A DNA stretch of 64,000 nt from Adiantum capillus-veneris (lineage: Eukaryota; Streptophyta; Polypodiopsida; Polypodiales; Pteridaceae), in assembly GCA_014529385.2 (NCBI GenBank), contig CM043958.1:83034025-83098024 (forward strand). Direction: 5' to 3'. How positions within the stretch are numbered: the stretch's first letter is position 1; each line of letters begins with the position of its first letter. This document shows positions 19,236 to 29,540 of this stretch, in pieces. The notes below the pieces were generated by a model that saw only the letters and a list, made by a program, of their open reading frames with translations, made no database searches and was not told the DNA's origin. Position numbers and translations under genes: made by a program.

Positions 19236-21042
19236 TGCTTTGCTTCGAAATTGATATTGCTTAGATAGGCACGTTCAAGAGATGATCACGTATGAATACA
19301 TAAAAAGGCTTCAATGAGAATTATGTATAGAATATCTCTGCCTTTGTTGGACTACAATGATTGCAAGATACGCTCGAGAAGACAAGCAAGGAAGGTTCGA
19401 GCTGATTTCAAGATGGAGTCACATATGCTTATGTTGTGAAGGTTTGTGCTTTAAAAGGATATATAAAGAAAGATATGCACATGGTGGTTTTGAATTGGCC
19501 AAGGGTACTAATGGTTGCAAAGCCCCCGTGACTAAATGGCACGGGGTCTTAAATGACCCCCAAGCCATGCGATCGACAGCACACGTTTGAGGGTGGGGAT
19601 CTCAAGGAGGTTGGATGGCGACCCAAAATTTGGCGGCGGGTGTCCGGCCCTGGGTTCGAACTCAGACGAGTGCTGTGGAAGCCCAACGCCCTAACGGGGG
19701 GCACGTAAGCATTTCGTTGAAAAACGTGTGTTCACATTTACTTATGCTTGTTTAAGTTTACTCTCAGGATGTTCGAGTTTACAAAATCTCTCTGAGTTTA
19801 CTTTTTCAAAATTCGACGCCGCTACACGCCTTTGCTTCTGTGAGTGCATTTCTCCCCCGCAGATCCCATGCCTGGGAGGTCATTTAAGACAGGTTGCAAG
19901 GTGTTCTTTAGGGGGCGTTCAAAAGCGCCGGGGAGTGAAAACGATGCGGCATGCAACCATTTGACTGAAAAAAAGGAGGGGTTTTTTGGACCCACCACAA
20001 ACCCGGGCGCCCTCACCCCCTCGGAAACACAAGAGCTACGTGCGCTTTTCAGCACCGGATGCGAGAGGATGTTCGATTTCACCACTACAAAATTTGCGTC
20101 TGTTGATATGTTGCAGCATGTTTACCTGTTATGGGCAGTGTGAATTGAGCGATGGAAGAAAAGAGCTTGAAGGGCTCGCTGCACTTGCGTAGTCTGAACC
20201 GACTCTTAGATTATGGTCAAGCGAAGCTTAGTTGGCTGTAAAATTTCTGACAGCGTGATTGAGCATGCAACTTTTACAAGCTTAGTTCGTGTCACTATGC
20301 CTTTTTCAGCATAGTTGGAAACCTATGTCTGCTGCTTGCCGGTAGCAACATTGTTTCTCTTTCCTTGCTGCACCTCACTCTCTCTCTCTCACTACCTGCG
20401 CTTGCCCACCGCCTTTTGAACAGCCGTACCTGCCTTCGCTTGGTCTGTTGAGGCTTACATATAACTAAGCCTCGCGTGACCACGCTCATTCGAAAGTGCT
20501 ATAGAACGCCCGTCTGGCCCTGTGTACCCTTTCAAAATCCCAGAAAGCTGAAACTTTGAAAAGCCAAACAAACGCAGCGATTTCCTGGTCCCATAGAGAA
20601 CCTTTGACGTCAAAACGATGAGATTGCCTTTTTTAATAGAAACATGCCAGCAATGGCTAGCTGCCATGTGGTAGAAGGAAGCTATCCTCTCTCATTGTCT
20701 CTCTCTTTCTCTCACACACACACCGTGATGCACAGTGCACACTGCTCTCTTTCTTCCCTCTCTAGAACATCCTGCGCTGCTGCGCTATGGCATGGGAAAT
20801 TGGGCACTCTCTTCTTTGGCTCCATTCCAACTAATAAATTACAGGCAATCTGTGCATATTGATTGCCATTTTGTTTGTGTGTGTGTCTCTGTGTGTGAGA
20901 GAGAGAGAGAGAGAGAGAGGAGAGGCTGAGTAGGGCTGTGTGAGAGAGAGAGAGAGTGAGTGTATGTGTGCTGGAGAGAGTGTGTGTTTGTAGCTGAGAG
21001 TGAAGTGGTGTGTGTGTTCTTTTATCCCCTCACATCGAGAGC
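19236..21042. other. Upstream region of the tetraspanin gene
   Basis: No protein-coding gene is supported here. A GGTTCGAACTC block at about 19652-19662 resembles a Pol III B box, but no matching A box is clear. GA and GT tracts at about 20875-20955 lie just before the tetraspanin start and are probably in its promoter or 5' UTR. I could not place a TATA box with confidence. Confidence 0.5.
20875..20985 (+). promoter_or_regulatory. GT/GA-rich tract upstream of tetraspanin ATG
   Basis: Short GT and GA repeats lie 60-170 bp before the ATG. GA/CT tracts are common in plant core promoters and 5' leaders; a regulatory role here is inferred from position only. Confidence 0.35.
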
Positions 21043-21531
21043 ATGGCTCTCAGCCTCATCATCACAGGAGTAGTCAACCTCATCACCTTCTTGCTTTCCA
21101 TCCCCCTTGTGGGAGCAGGCATCTGGCTTGCCACCAAGCTCAACACAGAGTGTGTGCGCTTTCTCGAATGGCCCATCATTGCCATCGGTGTTGTGATCTT
21201 GCTCATCTCTCTCGCGGGCTTCATTGGCGCATGCTGGAGAGTCCCATGGCTGCTCTATATCTATCTAGTGGTCATGTTCTTTATAATTTTGCTGCTGCTT
21301 GTCTTCATCATTTTTGCATTTGTGGTGACCAAAGACGGCCCGGCAGCCGAGAGCGGGCGGCGGAGCTACAGCCTCAATGACTATTCGCCATGGCTCAAGC
21401 AGCAAATGAGGAGTAGCAGCAATTGGGCCAAGATCACAAGTTGTATCAAAGATGCCAATGTCTGTGTGAAGATGAACGACGAGTACAAAACTGAAGCCGC
21501 CTTCTACAGTGCTGATCTCTCTTCGGTTCAG
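21043..21531 (+). CDS. Tetraspanin, exon 1
   Basis: Exon 1 encodes residues 1-163 of a plant tetraspanin, a four-pass membrane protein that organises membrane microdomains. The ATG at 21043 gives MALSLIITGVVN. Three hydrophobic segments are clear: about residues 6-30, 43-66 and 71-97. The second includes GFIGACWR, a typical tetraspanin turn. The large extracellular loop begins at about residue 98 and includes SYSLNDYSPWLKQQM, NWAKITSCIKDANVC and SADLSSVQ. The exon ends at CAG before a GTTTGA donor, phase 0. Without splicing the frame stops two codons later, which supports the donor. The next exon lies 36.8 kb downstream. Confidence 0.93.
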
Positions 21532-21783
21532 GTTTGAACTTTCCCCTCACTGAGCTTCATCTCTCCATGTGTGCCAGACATCTTTGTGCGCATCTTGTAA
21601 AAACCAGAAATTGGACTCTGGCAACTTTGTCCATATATAAAGATGCATGTCCAGTTGTTGTAGAGACCGTTCTAGAGAGATCTCACTAATCACATTCAGC
21701 CATGCACATATGCATACAACTCACATGCATGAATACATACACGAGAGTATTGACTATAAACATACATGTGTATAGCCTTGGCA

Positions 21784-22178
21784 CTAAGTGACACCCATAT
21801 TAAATGCGGGGTGGAGTAATGGGATCGATGGTCCGGGTTGAGGGGCGGGTTCTCGAGGTGCACTAAACATGGCCGCACAAAAGACGAGATACAATAAACT
21901 TGGCCAGCGGGAAAAACGAGGCGCACTGCTCGGTTTTGAACCGGTGGCCTTGCAGTGCAGGTTGAGGGTCGCACAGGCTAACCACTTCACCAACGCGCGC
22001 ATCATGTATGCCTAGTCGTTTTTATGGCCTTATGTTGTGAGGTGATATGCATTTCCTAAGCTGTCCAGGTTTAGTTCTTGATTTGACCGCTGCGGCTGCG
22101 ATCTCCTCTGCTTTCGCGCGTGAGCTTTTCTGCCTTTGATCCCATTGCCTCCCCCTCTTAAATATGGGTGTTACTTAG
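21784..22178. mobile_element. Small terminal-inverted-repeat element (MITE-like)
   Basis: The left end (CTAAGTGACACCCATATT...) and the inverted right end (CTAAGTAACACCCATATT...) match over about 45 bp, including GTGGAGTAATGGGATC versus GAGGCAATGGGATC. The element is 395 bp with no transposase. If the TA inside each CTAAG end is the target duplication, this would be Stowaway/mariner-like, but that is uncertain. It carries a tRNA-like sequence in its middle. Confidence 0.7.
21925..22000 (-). other. tRNA-like sequence inside the MITE-like element
   Basis: On the minus strand, TGGTGAAGTGGTTAGCC (A-box-like, 21976-21992) is followed about 35 bases on by GGTTCAAAACC (B-box-like, 21932-21942). The order and spacing are as in a tRNA or the head of a tRNA-derived SINE. 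The stems are imperfect, so I call it tRNA-derived rather than a functional tRNA. Confidence 0.5.
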
Positions 22179-22352
22179 TCCTGAGGTGTGTATAGGTGCT
22201 CGTACAGGGCTATGAAGGATTGTACAGTTTCAGACTAGTAACTACTAGTAACTCTGCTAAGTAATTTGTAGAAGCCGCTTTTGTGTAGACTATCCTTAGG
22301 GGCAGGTTCTCGTCAAAGTCAACAATGCGGAAGCGTAGAGCAACAGCAAGAA

Positions 22353-22355
<3 letters not shown>

Positions 22356-22408
<53 letters not shown>
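22356..22408. repeat. (GA)n microsatellite
   Basis: About 26 GA units, uninterrupted. Confidence 0.97.
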
Positions 22409-22410
<2 letters not shown>

Positions 22411-22479
22411 GAACCAATCAACCTTGGCAATGAAAACTGATAATAATAATATGAGGGCTAGGTGTGTATAAATACTCAC

Positions 22480-22898
22480 CTTAGCAAATTGCCGTACCCA
22501 AGATTTGACAGATAAGTAAAATAAATACCTAAAGCCAAAATAAATATTGGGATCACATTGAGCCATTCACTTGAAATGCTACAAACTTTAACACCCTCTC
22601 TGTAGCTTATAGTGCACATATGTAGGAAGACCAAGTTCATGGACAACCCAGCACATGATCCATCCATTGAATACACATTGGTTATGCAGTCTCCAACTTT
22701 GTACCTTAGAAGAATGCCATCTTGAGCATCGTTTGCCTCATAGAAAATTGAATTGTAGAATTTCAAACTATGGATGCTCATTGTGGTCAATTGCTTTGCC
22801 TGGGGATTCACTACGATGTCATCTCGTATAAGGATATATTCAAGTATTCCATCCAATACTTCAACTACATTTGGATGCTTTGGCAGACTGCTGGTCCA
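22480..22898 (-). pseudogene. Orphan exon-like coding fragment, unrecognised
   Basis: On the minus strand a 419-bp open stretch is bounded by an AG acceptor (ATGACAG before TGGACC) and a strong donor (CTAAG then GTGAGT). It encodes about 139 residues with an N-terminal VEVLDGILEYILIRDD block, a middle KVGDCITNVYSMDG and a hydrophobic segment near the end (VIPIFILALGIYFTYL). I do not recognise the family. It may be a fragment of a host gene captured or moved into the intron, or one exon of a nested gene. The polypyrimidine tract before the acceptor is weak. Confidence 0.4.
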
Positions 22899-22954
22899 CT
22901 GTCATGATGATTGATCACTTTTCATTGCTTTATCATCTACTTCGCTCCCTAGAA

Positions 22955-23394
22955 TGAGGTGGTCACTTCTGATAGCTTTTCCAGGTTGGATTAGTAGAGT
23001 TAAATAAACCATATCAGACAAGCAAACTTCAGACGTCAGATCAAACGAAGACAAAGATTGAAGTGAAATGAAAACGCGACTCATACTAGATCTGGAAGTG
23101 GAATGTATACTGAGATGAGTACAGCTGATAATAAGTACAATAGTATGAGCCCAAGAATGCTTTGAGATTAATGGAAAAAAAGTACAAGAGCACGACTAGC
23201 TCTAGGAGTGACACTAGACAATAGATTTAGTGATTATGGTCACGTCAAATGAGCAAAGGGTTCTATTTTCAGGTGTCGGACTGGACCTCTGATTGACTGT
23301 CGATTGTGCAATTGTTGCAGTAACTGGGCTTGGTACTTATTAGTTCGTGCTGCTAATCTGACTTTCTGACTTGGGTATGTTCCCAGTGTCTACA
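22955..23394 (-). repeat. LTR-like block (3' LTR of the degenerate gypsy)
   Basis: This block is about 440 bp, starting near TGAGGTGGTCAC and ending TCTACA just before the minus-strand polypurine tract. It is similar to 24317-24834. Confidence 0.55.
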
Positions 23395-23579
23395 CTTTCT
23401 TCCCCCCTTTTTCTTTGAATTTTGGAATATTTTTAAAATTTTAGGTGTAGTGCTGAAAATGTCAAGTGTGTTTCTTAACATAGCTTCGAACTGACAATTT
23501 GCCTTTCTTTATTCTGTCTAGCTCACATAAGATGTCCTCGTCCCCTCTATTACCTCAATATTCTAGATGGAAAGCTTTA

Positions 23580-23760
23580 ATCGGTTTGTTGTATGTCCTG
23601 AGTTGGCACGCTGGGTAATGGTAGTACCACTTCCTAGCTTCATCCTTCAGTGTCTGCGGAAAGTACTCTTCCCATTTGTCTTCATCGATATCTTTGAGCT
23701 CAACATATCGAATGTCTGAATATGGACATCGGGGTCATCTATCTTACTCCCTTTACATAC
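23580..23760 (-). pseudogene. Gag relic of the degenerate gypsy element
   Basis: The minus strand reads DDPDVHIQTFD in one frame and then, one frame over, EEYFPQTLKDEARKWYYHYP. This is the classic plant gypsy Gag block (TLKDEARKWYYHYP). At least one frameshift separates the two parts. Upstream on the minus strand (to about 23900) is a charged stretch that probably belongs to the same Gag. Confidence 0.75.
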
Positions 23761-24316
23761 TGAAAAGGCAATCTTCAAATCAATAGATTTTTCATGATGC
23801 TTAGGTTTTGCTTTTGAGAGTGGCTTGGGTTCTCTGGTTTGTCTTTTGCTACAGTTATCAGTATCAGCGTCCCACTTATCATTGTTATCTGCCTCCGTCA
23901 CAGTATTTGGTTTTGGTTTTCGCTCTGATTTCCTAAGTACTGATCTGTCTCTCTACCTACTACCATCACTTTCATTTGTATGCTTTTTTCATCTGCCCTT
24001 TTCTTTTTTTTGAGACCCACCAGACCGAGAGAGTCTCTGTGCTCTCTCTGAATGCCTTGCCCTGGACTCGCGAGAATGCTAGGATTCCTCTATTTCCTTA
24101 GCGTTTCTCCGGTATAGGTTGGCGTTTGTTTCATTATCAAGCTCGTTGTCAGTGTCATAGCCTCGCTCCGACTCCATAAATCTGGTTGTGGGCCTTCGAT
24201 CATGTCGAATTCTCCTAGGCGGGATGACCGAATTCAGCTAGCTCCAAAAACTCAGCGGGGAGATGGATTCTTTGTCGATAGTTATTCAACTCACCATCAT
24301 CGTCTTCAAAATAGAA

Positions 24317-24834
24317 TGAGCTGGTTACTTCTGACAGCTATTCGAGGTTGGATTAGTAGAGTTAGTTTAAGCGGACTTCAAACAACAAATCACACAAAGA
24401 CAAAGATTGAAGTGAAATGGAAATGCAAGATTGTATTGGATCTGGAACTGGAATGTATATTCAGACAAGTACAATTGATAATAAGTACAACAGCATGAGC
24501 CTAAGAATGCTTTGAGATTAATGGCAAAGAGTACAAGAGCATGATTAGCGACAGGAGTGACACTAGACAATAGACTCATTGATAATGGTCCCGTCAAATG
24601 AGTAATGGACCCTATTTATAGGTGTTGGACTTGGCCTCTGACTGATTGTTAACTGTGCAGTTATCGCAGTAACTGTGCAAATCATTGATAATGGTCCCGT
24701 CAAATGAGTAATGGACCCTATTTACAGATGTTGGACTTGGCCTCTGACTGATTGTTAACTGTGTAGTTACCGCAGTAACTTGCGGTAACTGTGCTAATTT
24801 GACTTTTTGACTAAGTCCCTTCCCGTTGTCTATA
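24317..24834 (-). repeat. LTR-like block with internal tandem duplication
   Basis: This is related to 22955-23394 but longer. A segment of roughly 105 bp (TTGATAATGGTCCCGTCAAATG through GTTAACTGTG...AACTG) occurs twice in tandem at about 24578-24680 and 24684-24790. Confidence 0.6.
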
Positions 24835-25379
24835 CTCCCACATGTAACATCCGATAGCGTTCCAGATCTGATTGAGTGTCATCATCCTGTAGGTACGATC
24901 AGACCTGAAGCTCCTTCTCTCTCTTCATAGGCAACATTATTCAAGATAAGTCTTTTAGTTTGATTATGCCATTAGAGAAAACCTAGTCCTTCTCATAGAG
25001 TTCTGACTATACTATCTTTAAATGGGTTTCTTCGGGCCTAACGTTGATTGGTATCTCGGGAGGTGCACCTTTAAGAAAGTATTCAAAACCCCTTTACTTA
25101 CATGCTTAAGGTAATAAAATGACTCCTTTTACTTTAAAAACTTACGGGTTTTTCTCTAAAATCAATTAAGAAACCCCTTCTGTTAATATAATTTTGTGAA
25201 AATATTAAAATTTTGGCAATTAAAAAACCCATTCATTTGAACTCACGTGGTAACTTACATGTCTAAGAGGTGAACCCCCCGAGACTGAAATAGCAAAATC
25301 AAATTTTCTTTTTTGAATTTCCTTCCTTTCAGCTTATTGTCATGTCAACATTTTCTTCATTGTTGCACCACTTTCTATT

Positions 25380-25640
25380 TTGGTATTGCTCTCTGTCTGA
25401 TTTTATCTAGCTTGAGTAGCTCATTCAATCTTGTTCTATTTTTAATTTGAGATTAGAAACAACGAATTACACAGGTAAAAGTGCTCTTGTTCCATACACC
25501 ATTTTGAATAGTGTCCAAAGTGTTGTCTAAAGCTTGTCATCCTAAGTGTGAGCTTCCTTTTGAACCATCTTAGTCAGAATAGCCTTGGTAGTCTTGTTGC
25601 TACTCTCAACGTGTCCTTTGCATCTGGGATCGTAAGGTGT
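25380..25640 (-). pseudogene. Degenerate gypsy integrase fragment
   Basis: Minus-strand translation with several stops gives HVESSNKTTKAILTKMV and, further on, a block ending FKMVYGTRALLPV. These match the end of the gypsy integrase core (NGQVE.NKTL, FKMVYGTEA). The fragment has in-frame stops and no neighbouring pol sequence I can read. It may belong to the same old insertion as 22955-24834. Confidence 0.65.
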
Positions 25641-25670
25641 TGTCGCAAATTGCTGACGTGTCAAGCCACT

Positions 25671-27628
25671 TATCACGTGACACATGCAACCCTATGTGTC
25701 CGTGGACAAGCTACAATATGACCAGGGTTCAGTTCAGTAAAGTCAGTCTAGAATAGGAAGCGATCTGACACTTTTGTGAGTCTGTTCGTAGACTGTGCAT
25801 GTCTAGACACTTAGATTAGATGCATATCCCCTAATTGCAAACAGCATGATCATCAGATTTTCATCAGAACCCATCAAGAGCATTTTTACAGTGCATAGAC
25901 CTATTTTTCCTATTTTAGCCAATTTTCATTTATTATTTTTAAGTGACTTTTGTTGGAAACTAGGTAGGGCAATTTTGCTAAGTTTTTTTGACTTAATAAC
26001 ACCTTATGTTGTTGTTTTGATCTTTAGCGCTTCTAGTATTTTTACTATAGCTTGACAAATTGCTAGCCTTTATCATGGCTGAGTATGCCCATCACCTTCG
26101 GAGGGTGATAGAAACTCAGCTCGTCGGTTTTGTAGAGTACGTTCAAAGCATGAATGACCTCTATATAAACCTGCACCTACTCTTGGGCACTGACGACGTG
26201 AGTAGGGATGTCATAGCTGTTGTCCAAGCTATGCATGATGTCCAAGCTATGCATGATAAAGGTGATAATCTTATTCTTCCTGTTTGGACAAGCAGCGAAG
26301 TTGAGATCACATATTGTCAAGTTTGGTTCTTTGCTCTTTGTAGGTTTGTAGTAGTATTCATTTTGCGATTTCGTATTTAGCTTACCTGAGGGCTTAAGAA
26401 TGTGTTCCGTTAGAAGTTGTTGTGTGAAGTTTGATTTTTAGGATTAAGTTTTTAAGATGTCTTATTCTTTTTTGCTTAAAGTTGAGTACCTGTTTTAAGC
26501 CAAGTAAGTTGCGTCAACTTATTTTACACATACCTTTTCTATAAACATTTTTAAGTTAATAATGGTTTGTTTTATCTAGTTTTGTTTCGTAGCAAACAAA
26601 GTGATTTAGTTTGTTTTTGTTTTTCTTTTCTTTTCTTGGTCCCTTGCTTTTATAGTTTCATGAGTGCTTTATTCCCTCTTATAATTCGTGAGTTCAGACT
26701 ATTTTGAACTTATGAAGGTATATATATTGTATATATAGAAACCTAGTGCTAGCACTTTCTGGCAGAAGAGGCATCAGGAGCTTCGGTTCAACATGCACCT
26801 TCTTAGTAGGACCCCTTCAGCAAGGTCTAGCGTTTTTGCAACACAGCACCAAGGCTAGCGTTTTGCATTCACAGGACAGCCTTGGCGTTTTTGCATGGCA
26901 GATCAGCCTCGGCGATCACAAGACACAGCAGATCAGCCCCAGCATTAGCAGATTCCCACAACAAATAGCAGATTTCCACAGTAGAGCCCAATCAGCCTTA
27001 GCATTTTTTGCATCAGCCTGACACCTCAGCGTTTTTGCAGATCTTCGCGACAAAATCAGCCCATAGACCAGCATTTTCAGTTTTTAGCAGTTAGAACCCA
27101 CATAACAAGTCCCGAACCTTGCAGATCTCACCTTCCCGCAGCAGATCCTCGCCGCACGGTCAGATCCCGCTAAGTTTGCAGTTTCAGCCCGGAAAACGCA
27201 GATTTCAGCATCTGCATTTTCAGCGCATTGTCCTCGTACTGTCGTCATCGACATCGTCACCGACATAGAGTCAAAATTCAACAGATAAAGATTTGCAGAT
27301 TTCAGCCTCTTATCATTTGCAGATTTCAGCTCGTCTCGTCGTCGGCAAGTCCAAAGCATTGTAGAGATTTGTGCAATCATAAGTAGACCGCTCTCGCCAT
27401 AGAGAGTGGAGTCTTCGGAGGAGGGTTTGACAACATACTGGTGTCGTATTCTTCTCTCTCTATCTCTCAGTCTCAGCACCTTCATTCACAGTGTTTATCC
27501 ACTTTGTTTGTGATCACTTGCACTCTCTCATAAAGAACGGAAAGCTCTCCCTTCCCTAAGTAAAAGGAACCTTGAGCAGAGTTTGGAGCACTCATCTTAA
27601 GAAAAGTTCAACATCCGCTGCACCTTAC
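25671..27628 (+). repeat. Element E left LTR (with ~0.7 kb extra sequence)
   Basis: This is about 1.96 kb. It aligns with the right LTR from TCACGTGACAC to TAGGTAGGGC (about 25969), then has about 0.7 kb absent from the right copy (to about 26720). It aligns again from CTAGCACTTTC...GAAGAGGCA through the CATCGACATCGTCACCGACATAG block to the end. The extra part holds a 106-codon frame at 26060-26380 without recognised motifs. Confidence 0.6.
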
Positions 27629-27630
27629 TT

Positions 27631-27650
27631 TGATATCAGAGCTTTGGGAG
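27631..27650 (+). other. Element E primer-site candidate
   Basis: TGATATCAGAGCTTTGGGAG lies directly after the left LTR and differs from the usual initiator-Met primer site TGGTATCAGAGC at one base in the core. Confidence 0.55.
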
Positions 27651-27974
27651 TGTTCTGTATCACTCAAGGAAAGAACCACAAGAATTTTTTTGCTTGTTGC
27701 TGTCGCACGTAACCCAAGTCCTCTTGGGTGTGTCGATTCCTAATCGTGTTTTTGAAGAGTGACAGGAACCCCAAGAAAGAAGGGCTTGTCCAACCTCCCC
27801 TTGTGCCTCTTTTCACTCATTGAGAGCGGACCATGCACTTAGCGGCCGGCCAGTTGACGTGAGGTGGGAAAAAGCAACCTTGGTGTGAGCGCAAGGCCGC
27901 CAAGGGGTGCGCTCACAGGAAAGAGCAGAACTCGGGTGAAGAGAAGATCCTTCTCTAACACAGATTGCAAGCGA

Positions 27975-28050
27975 AAGAAGAACCTCAAGAACTCAAGAAT
28001 CTCAAGAACTCAAGAACCCAAGAACCCAAGAACCCAACAAGAACCCAAGT
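27975..28050. repeat. Short AAGAACC/TCAAG tandem-like repeats
   Basis: About seven degenerate copies of a 9-11 bp unit (CTCAAGAA / CCCAAGAAC) lie immediately before the right LTR of element E. Confidence 0.75.
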
Positions 28051-28057
28051 TCCTCGT

Positions 28058-29213
28058 TGTCACGTGACACATCCAACCCTATGTGTCCGTGGACAAGCTA
28101 CAACATGACCAGGGTTCAGTTCAGTCAAGTCAGTCTAGAATAGGAAGTGATCTGGCACTTTTGTGAGTCTGTTCGCAGACCGTGTATGTCCAGACACTTA
28201 GATTAGATGCATATCCTCTGGTTGCATATAGCATGATCATTAGATTTCCATCAGAATCCATCAGGAGCATTTATACAGTGCATAGACCTATTTTCCCTAT
28301 TTTTGCCATTTTTCACTTATTATTTTTAAGTGACTTTTGTTGGGAACTGGGTAGGGCGAATTCCATAAGATAATATATAAGAAAACCAAGGCTAGCATTC
28401 CACAACAGAAGAGGCAGCAGGAGCATTGCTCAATAGGCACCTTCTCAACAAGAACCTTGGCGTTTCCAGCCCAGAAGCACTAGCGTTTTCAACATGGGAA
28501 CCCAGTGAAATTCATCCATGAACAACAGTGTTTTTTAGCCTTGAAGACTCAGCCATTTTAGCGTTTTTGAACACAGCGTGGCAGCGTTTTGAACATAGCA
28601 ATCCAGTGTTTTTAAGCCAGTAACCAAACGGTTGAAACCCAATAGAACCAGCGTTTTTGTACCCTCAGATCAGCGATTTGCAGCCGCAGCATCTCAGCGC
28701 TTTTACAACAGTAAATTCAGTAGGAAATCCAGCAAATTCAACAGACAAAGAACAGCATAGAACATAGCATTTTCAGCGCGTCTTCGTCGCATCGTCGCCA
28801 TCGACATCGTCACCGACATAGAGTCAAAATTCAGCAAATAAAGATTTGTAGATTTCAGCCCTTAGCGTTTTCACATTTCAGCCTGTCTCGTCGTCGTCCT
28901 CATCGTTGTCGACATCGTCGGCAAGTCCAAGCATTGTAGAGATTTGTGCAATCATAAGTAGACCGCTCTCGCCATAGAGTGTGGGGCCTTTGGAGGAGGG
29001 TTTGACAACATTTTGGTGTCGTATTCTTCTCTTTCTATCTCTCAGTCTCAGCACCTTCATTCACAGTGTTCATCCACTTTGTTTTTGTCCATTACACTCT
29101 CTCACTAAAGGAACGGAAGGCTCTCCCTTCCGTAAGTAAAAGGAACCCTTGAGCACAGTTCGGAGCACTCATCTCGAGCAAAGGTCAACATTCACTTCCG
29201 CTGTACCTTACAC
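28058..29213 (+). repeat. Element E right LTR
   Basis: This is about 1.16 kb. It starts TGTCACGTGACACAT and matches the left copy except for the ~0.7-kb block missing here. It ends near TGTACCTTACA. Confidence 0.6.
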
Positions 29214-29257
29214 TCGTGAACTTAAGAACCCAAGACTTCAGTGGATGGTCATCACGC

Positions 29258-29480
29258 GGAATGGATACTTTGCATGAAGGTGGTGAGCATGAGGGTGGCG
29301 AAGAAGAATTTTCCCCACCAGGAGGTTTTTCTGACCCTCCCCCTTCCCCATCTACACTAAGGATTGCACCAGATCCTATGGAAGCTTGGTGCAAGACGAT
29401 GATGGACATGATGACAACGTGGCACAAAGCAAGAATGGTAGCCATGGAGCGTGAGCGCGAGCAATTACGCTTTCCTTTCT
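29258..29480 (+). pseudogene. Gag-like N-terminal fragment
   Basis: An open frame starting MDTLHEGG continues with acidic and Pro-rich sequence (FSPPGGFSDPPPSPS) and a charged helix (WHKARMVAMEREREQ). It resembles the N-terminus of a retroelement Gag but has no diagnostic domain. At about 29480 it is fused to a piece of element A. It may belong to element E or to an element of which nothing else survives. Confidence 0.35.
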
Positions 29481-29540
29481 GCGTCAACATATGCAAAGGG
29501 GAAGCAACCTCTATAAACTTTCTAATGAACTGCCTGTAGT
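29481..29540 (-). mobile_element. Element A, far (RT/RNase H-side) remnant
   Basis: This 60-bp piece matches the pol of B at about 36711-36770 (for example TATGCAAAGGGGAAGCAACCTCT). It ends with GTAGT, the duplication made by element C. The adjacent pol sequence resumes at 51305 on the other side of C. Element A is truncated here; RNase H, integrase, chromodomain and its 3' LTR are missing. Confidence 0.85.

Larger units (their letters stand above)
22955..24834 (-). mobile_element. Degenerate gypsy element with two LTR-like copies and a gag relic
   Basis: Two related blocks, 22955-23394 and 24317-24834, share long stretches in direct orientation, such as AAGACAAAGATTGAAGTGAAATG and GAATGCTTTGAGATTAATGG. 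The left block is followed at 23395-23415 by a C/T-rich run that reads as a polypurine tract on the minus strand, so the element runs right to left. A broken gag lies between the blocks. Edges are approximate, and I could not identify a primer site or a target duplication. Confidence 0.6.
25671..29213 (+). mobile_element. Element E: non-autonomous LTR element with almost no internal region
   Basis: Two long direct repeats (25671-27628 and 28058-29213) share the start TCACGTGACACAT and an end near TGCACCTTAC/TGTACCTTAC. The interior is only about 430 bp. It opens with TGATATCAGAGC, a primer site close to the initiator-Met type. It encodes no protein I can recognise and ends with short AAGAACCCAAG-type repeats. 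This fits a terminal-repeat element without coding capacity. A possible CACT duplication at the ends is weak. Confidence 0.65.

Noticed and set aside
19600-19720. SINE or tRNA gene suggested by a B-box-like GGTTCGAACTC
   Set aside because: No convincing A box at the right distance, no tRNA stems and no visible target duplication.
26060-26380. 106-codon ORF in the extra part of the element E left LTR
   Set aside because: No motif, no homologous copy in the right LTR, and an internal duplication (AAGCTATGCATGATGTCC); likely chance.
28000-28050. CRISPR-like short repeat array
   Set aside because: The units are 9-11 bp, contiguous and degenerate, without spacers, in a eukaryotic genome.
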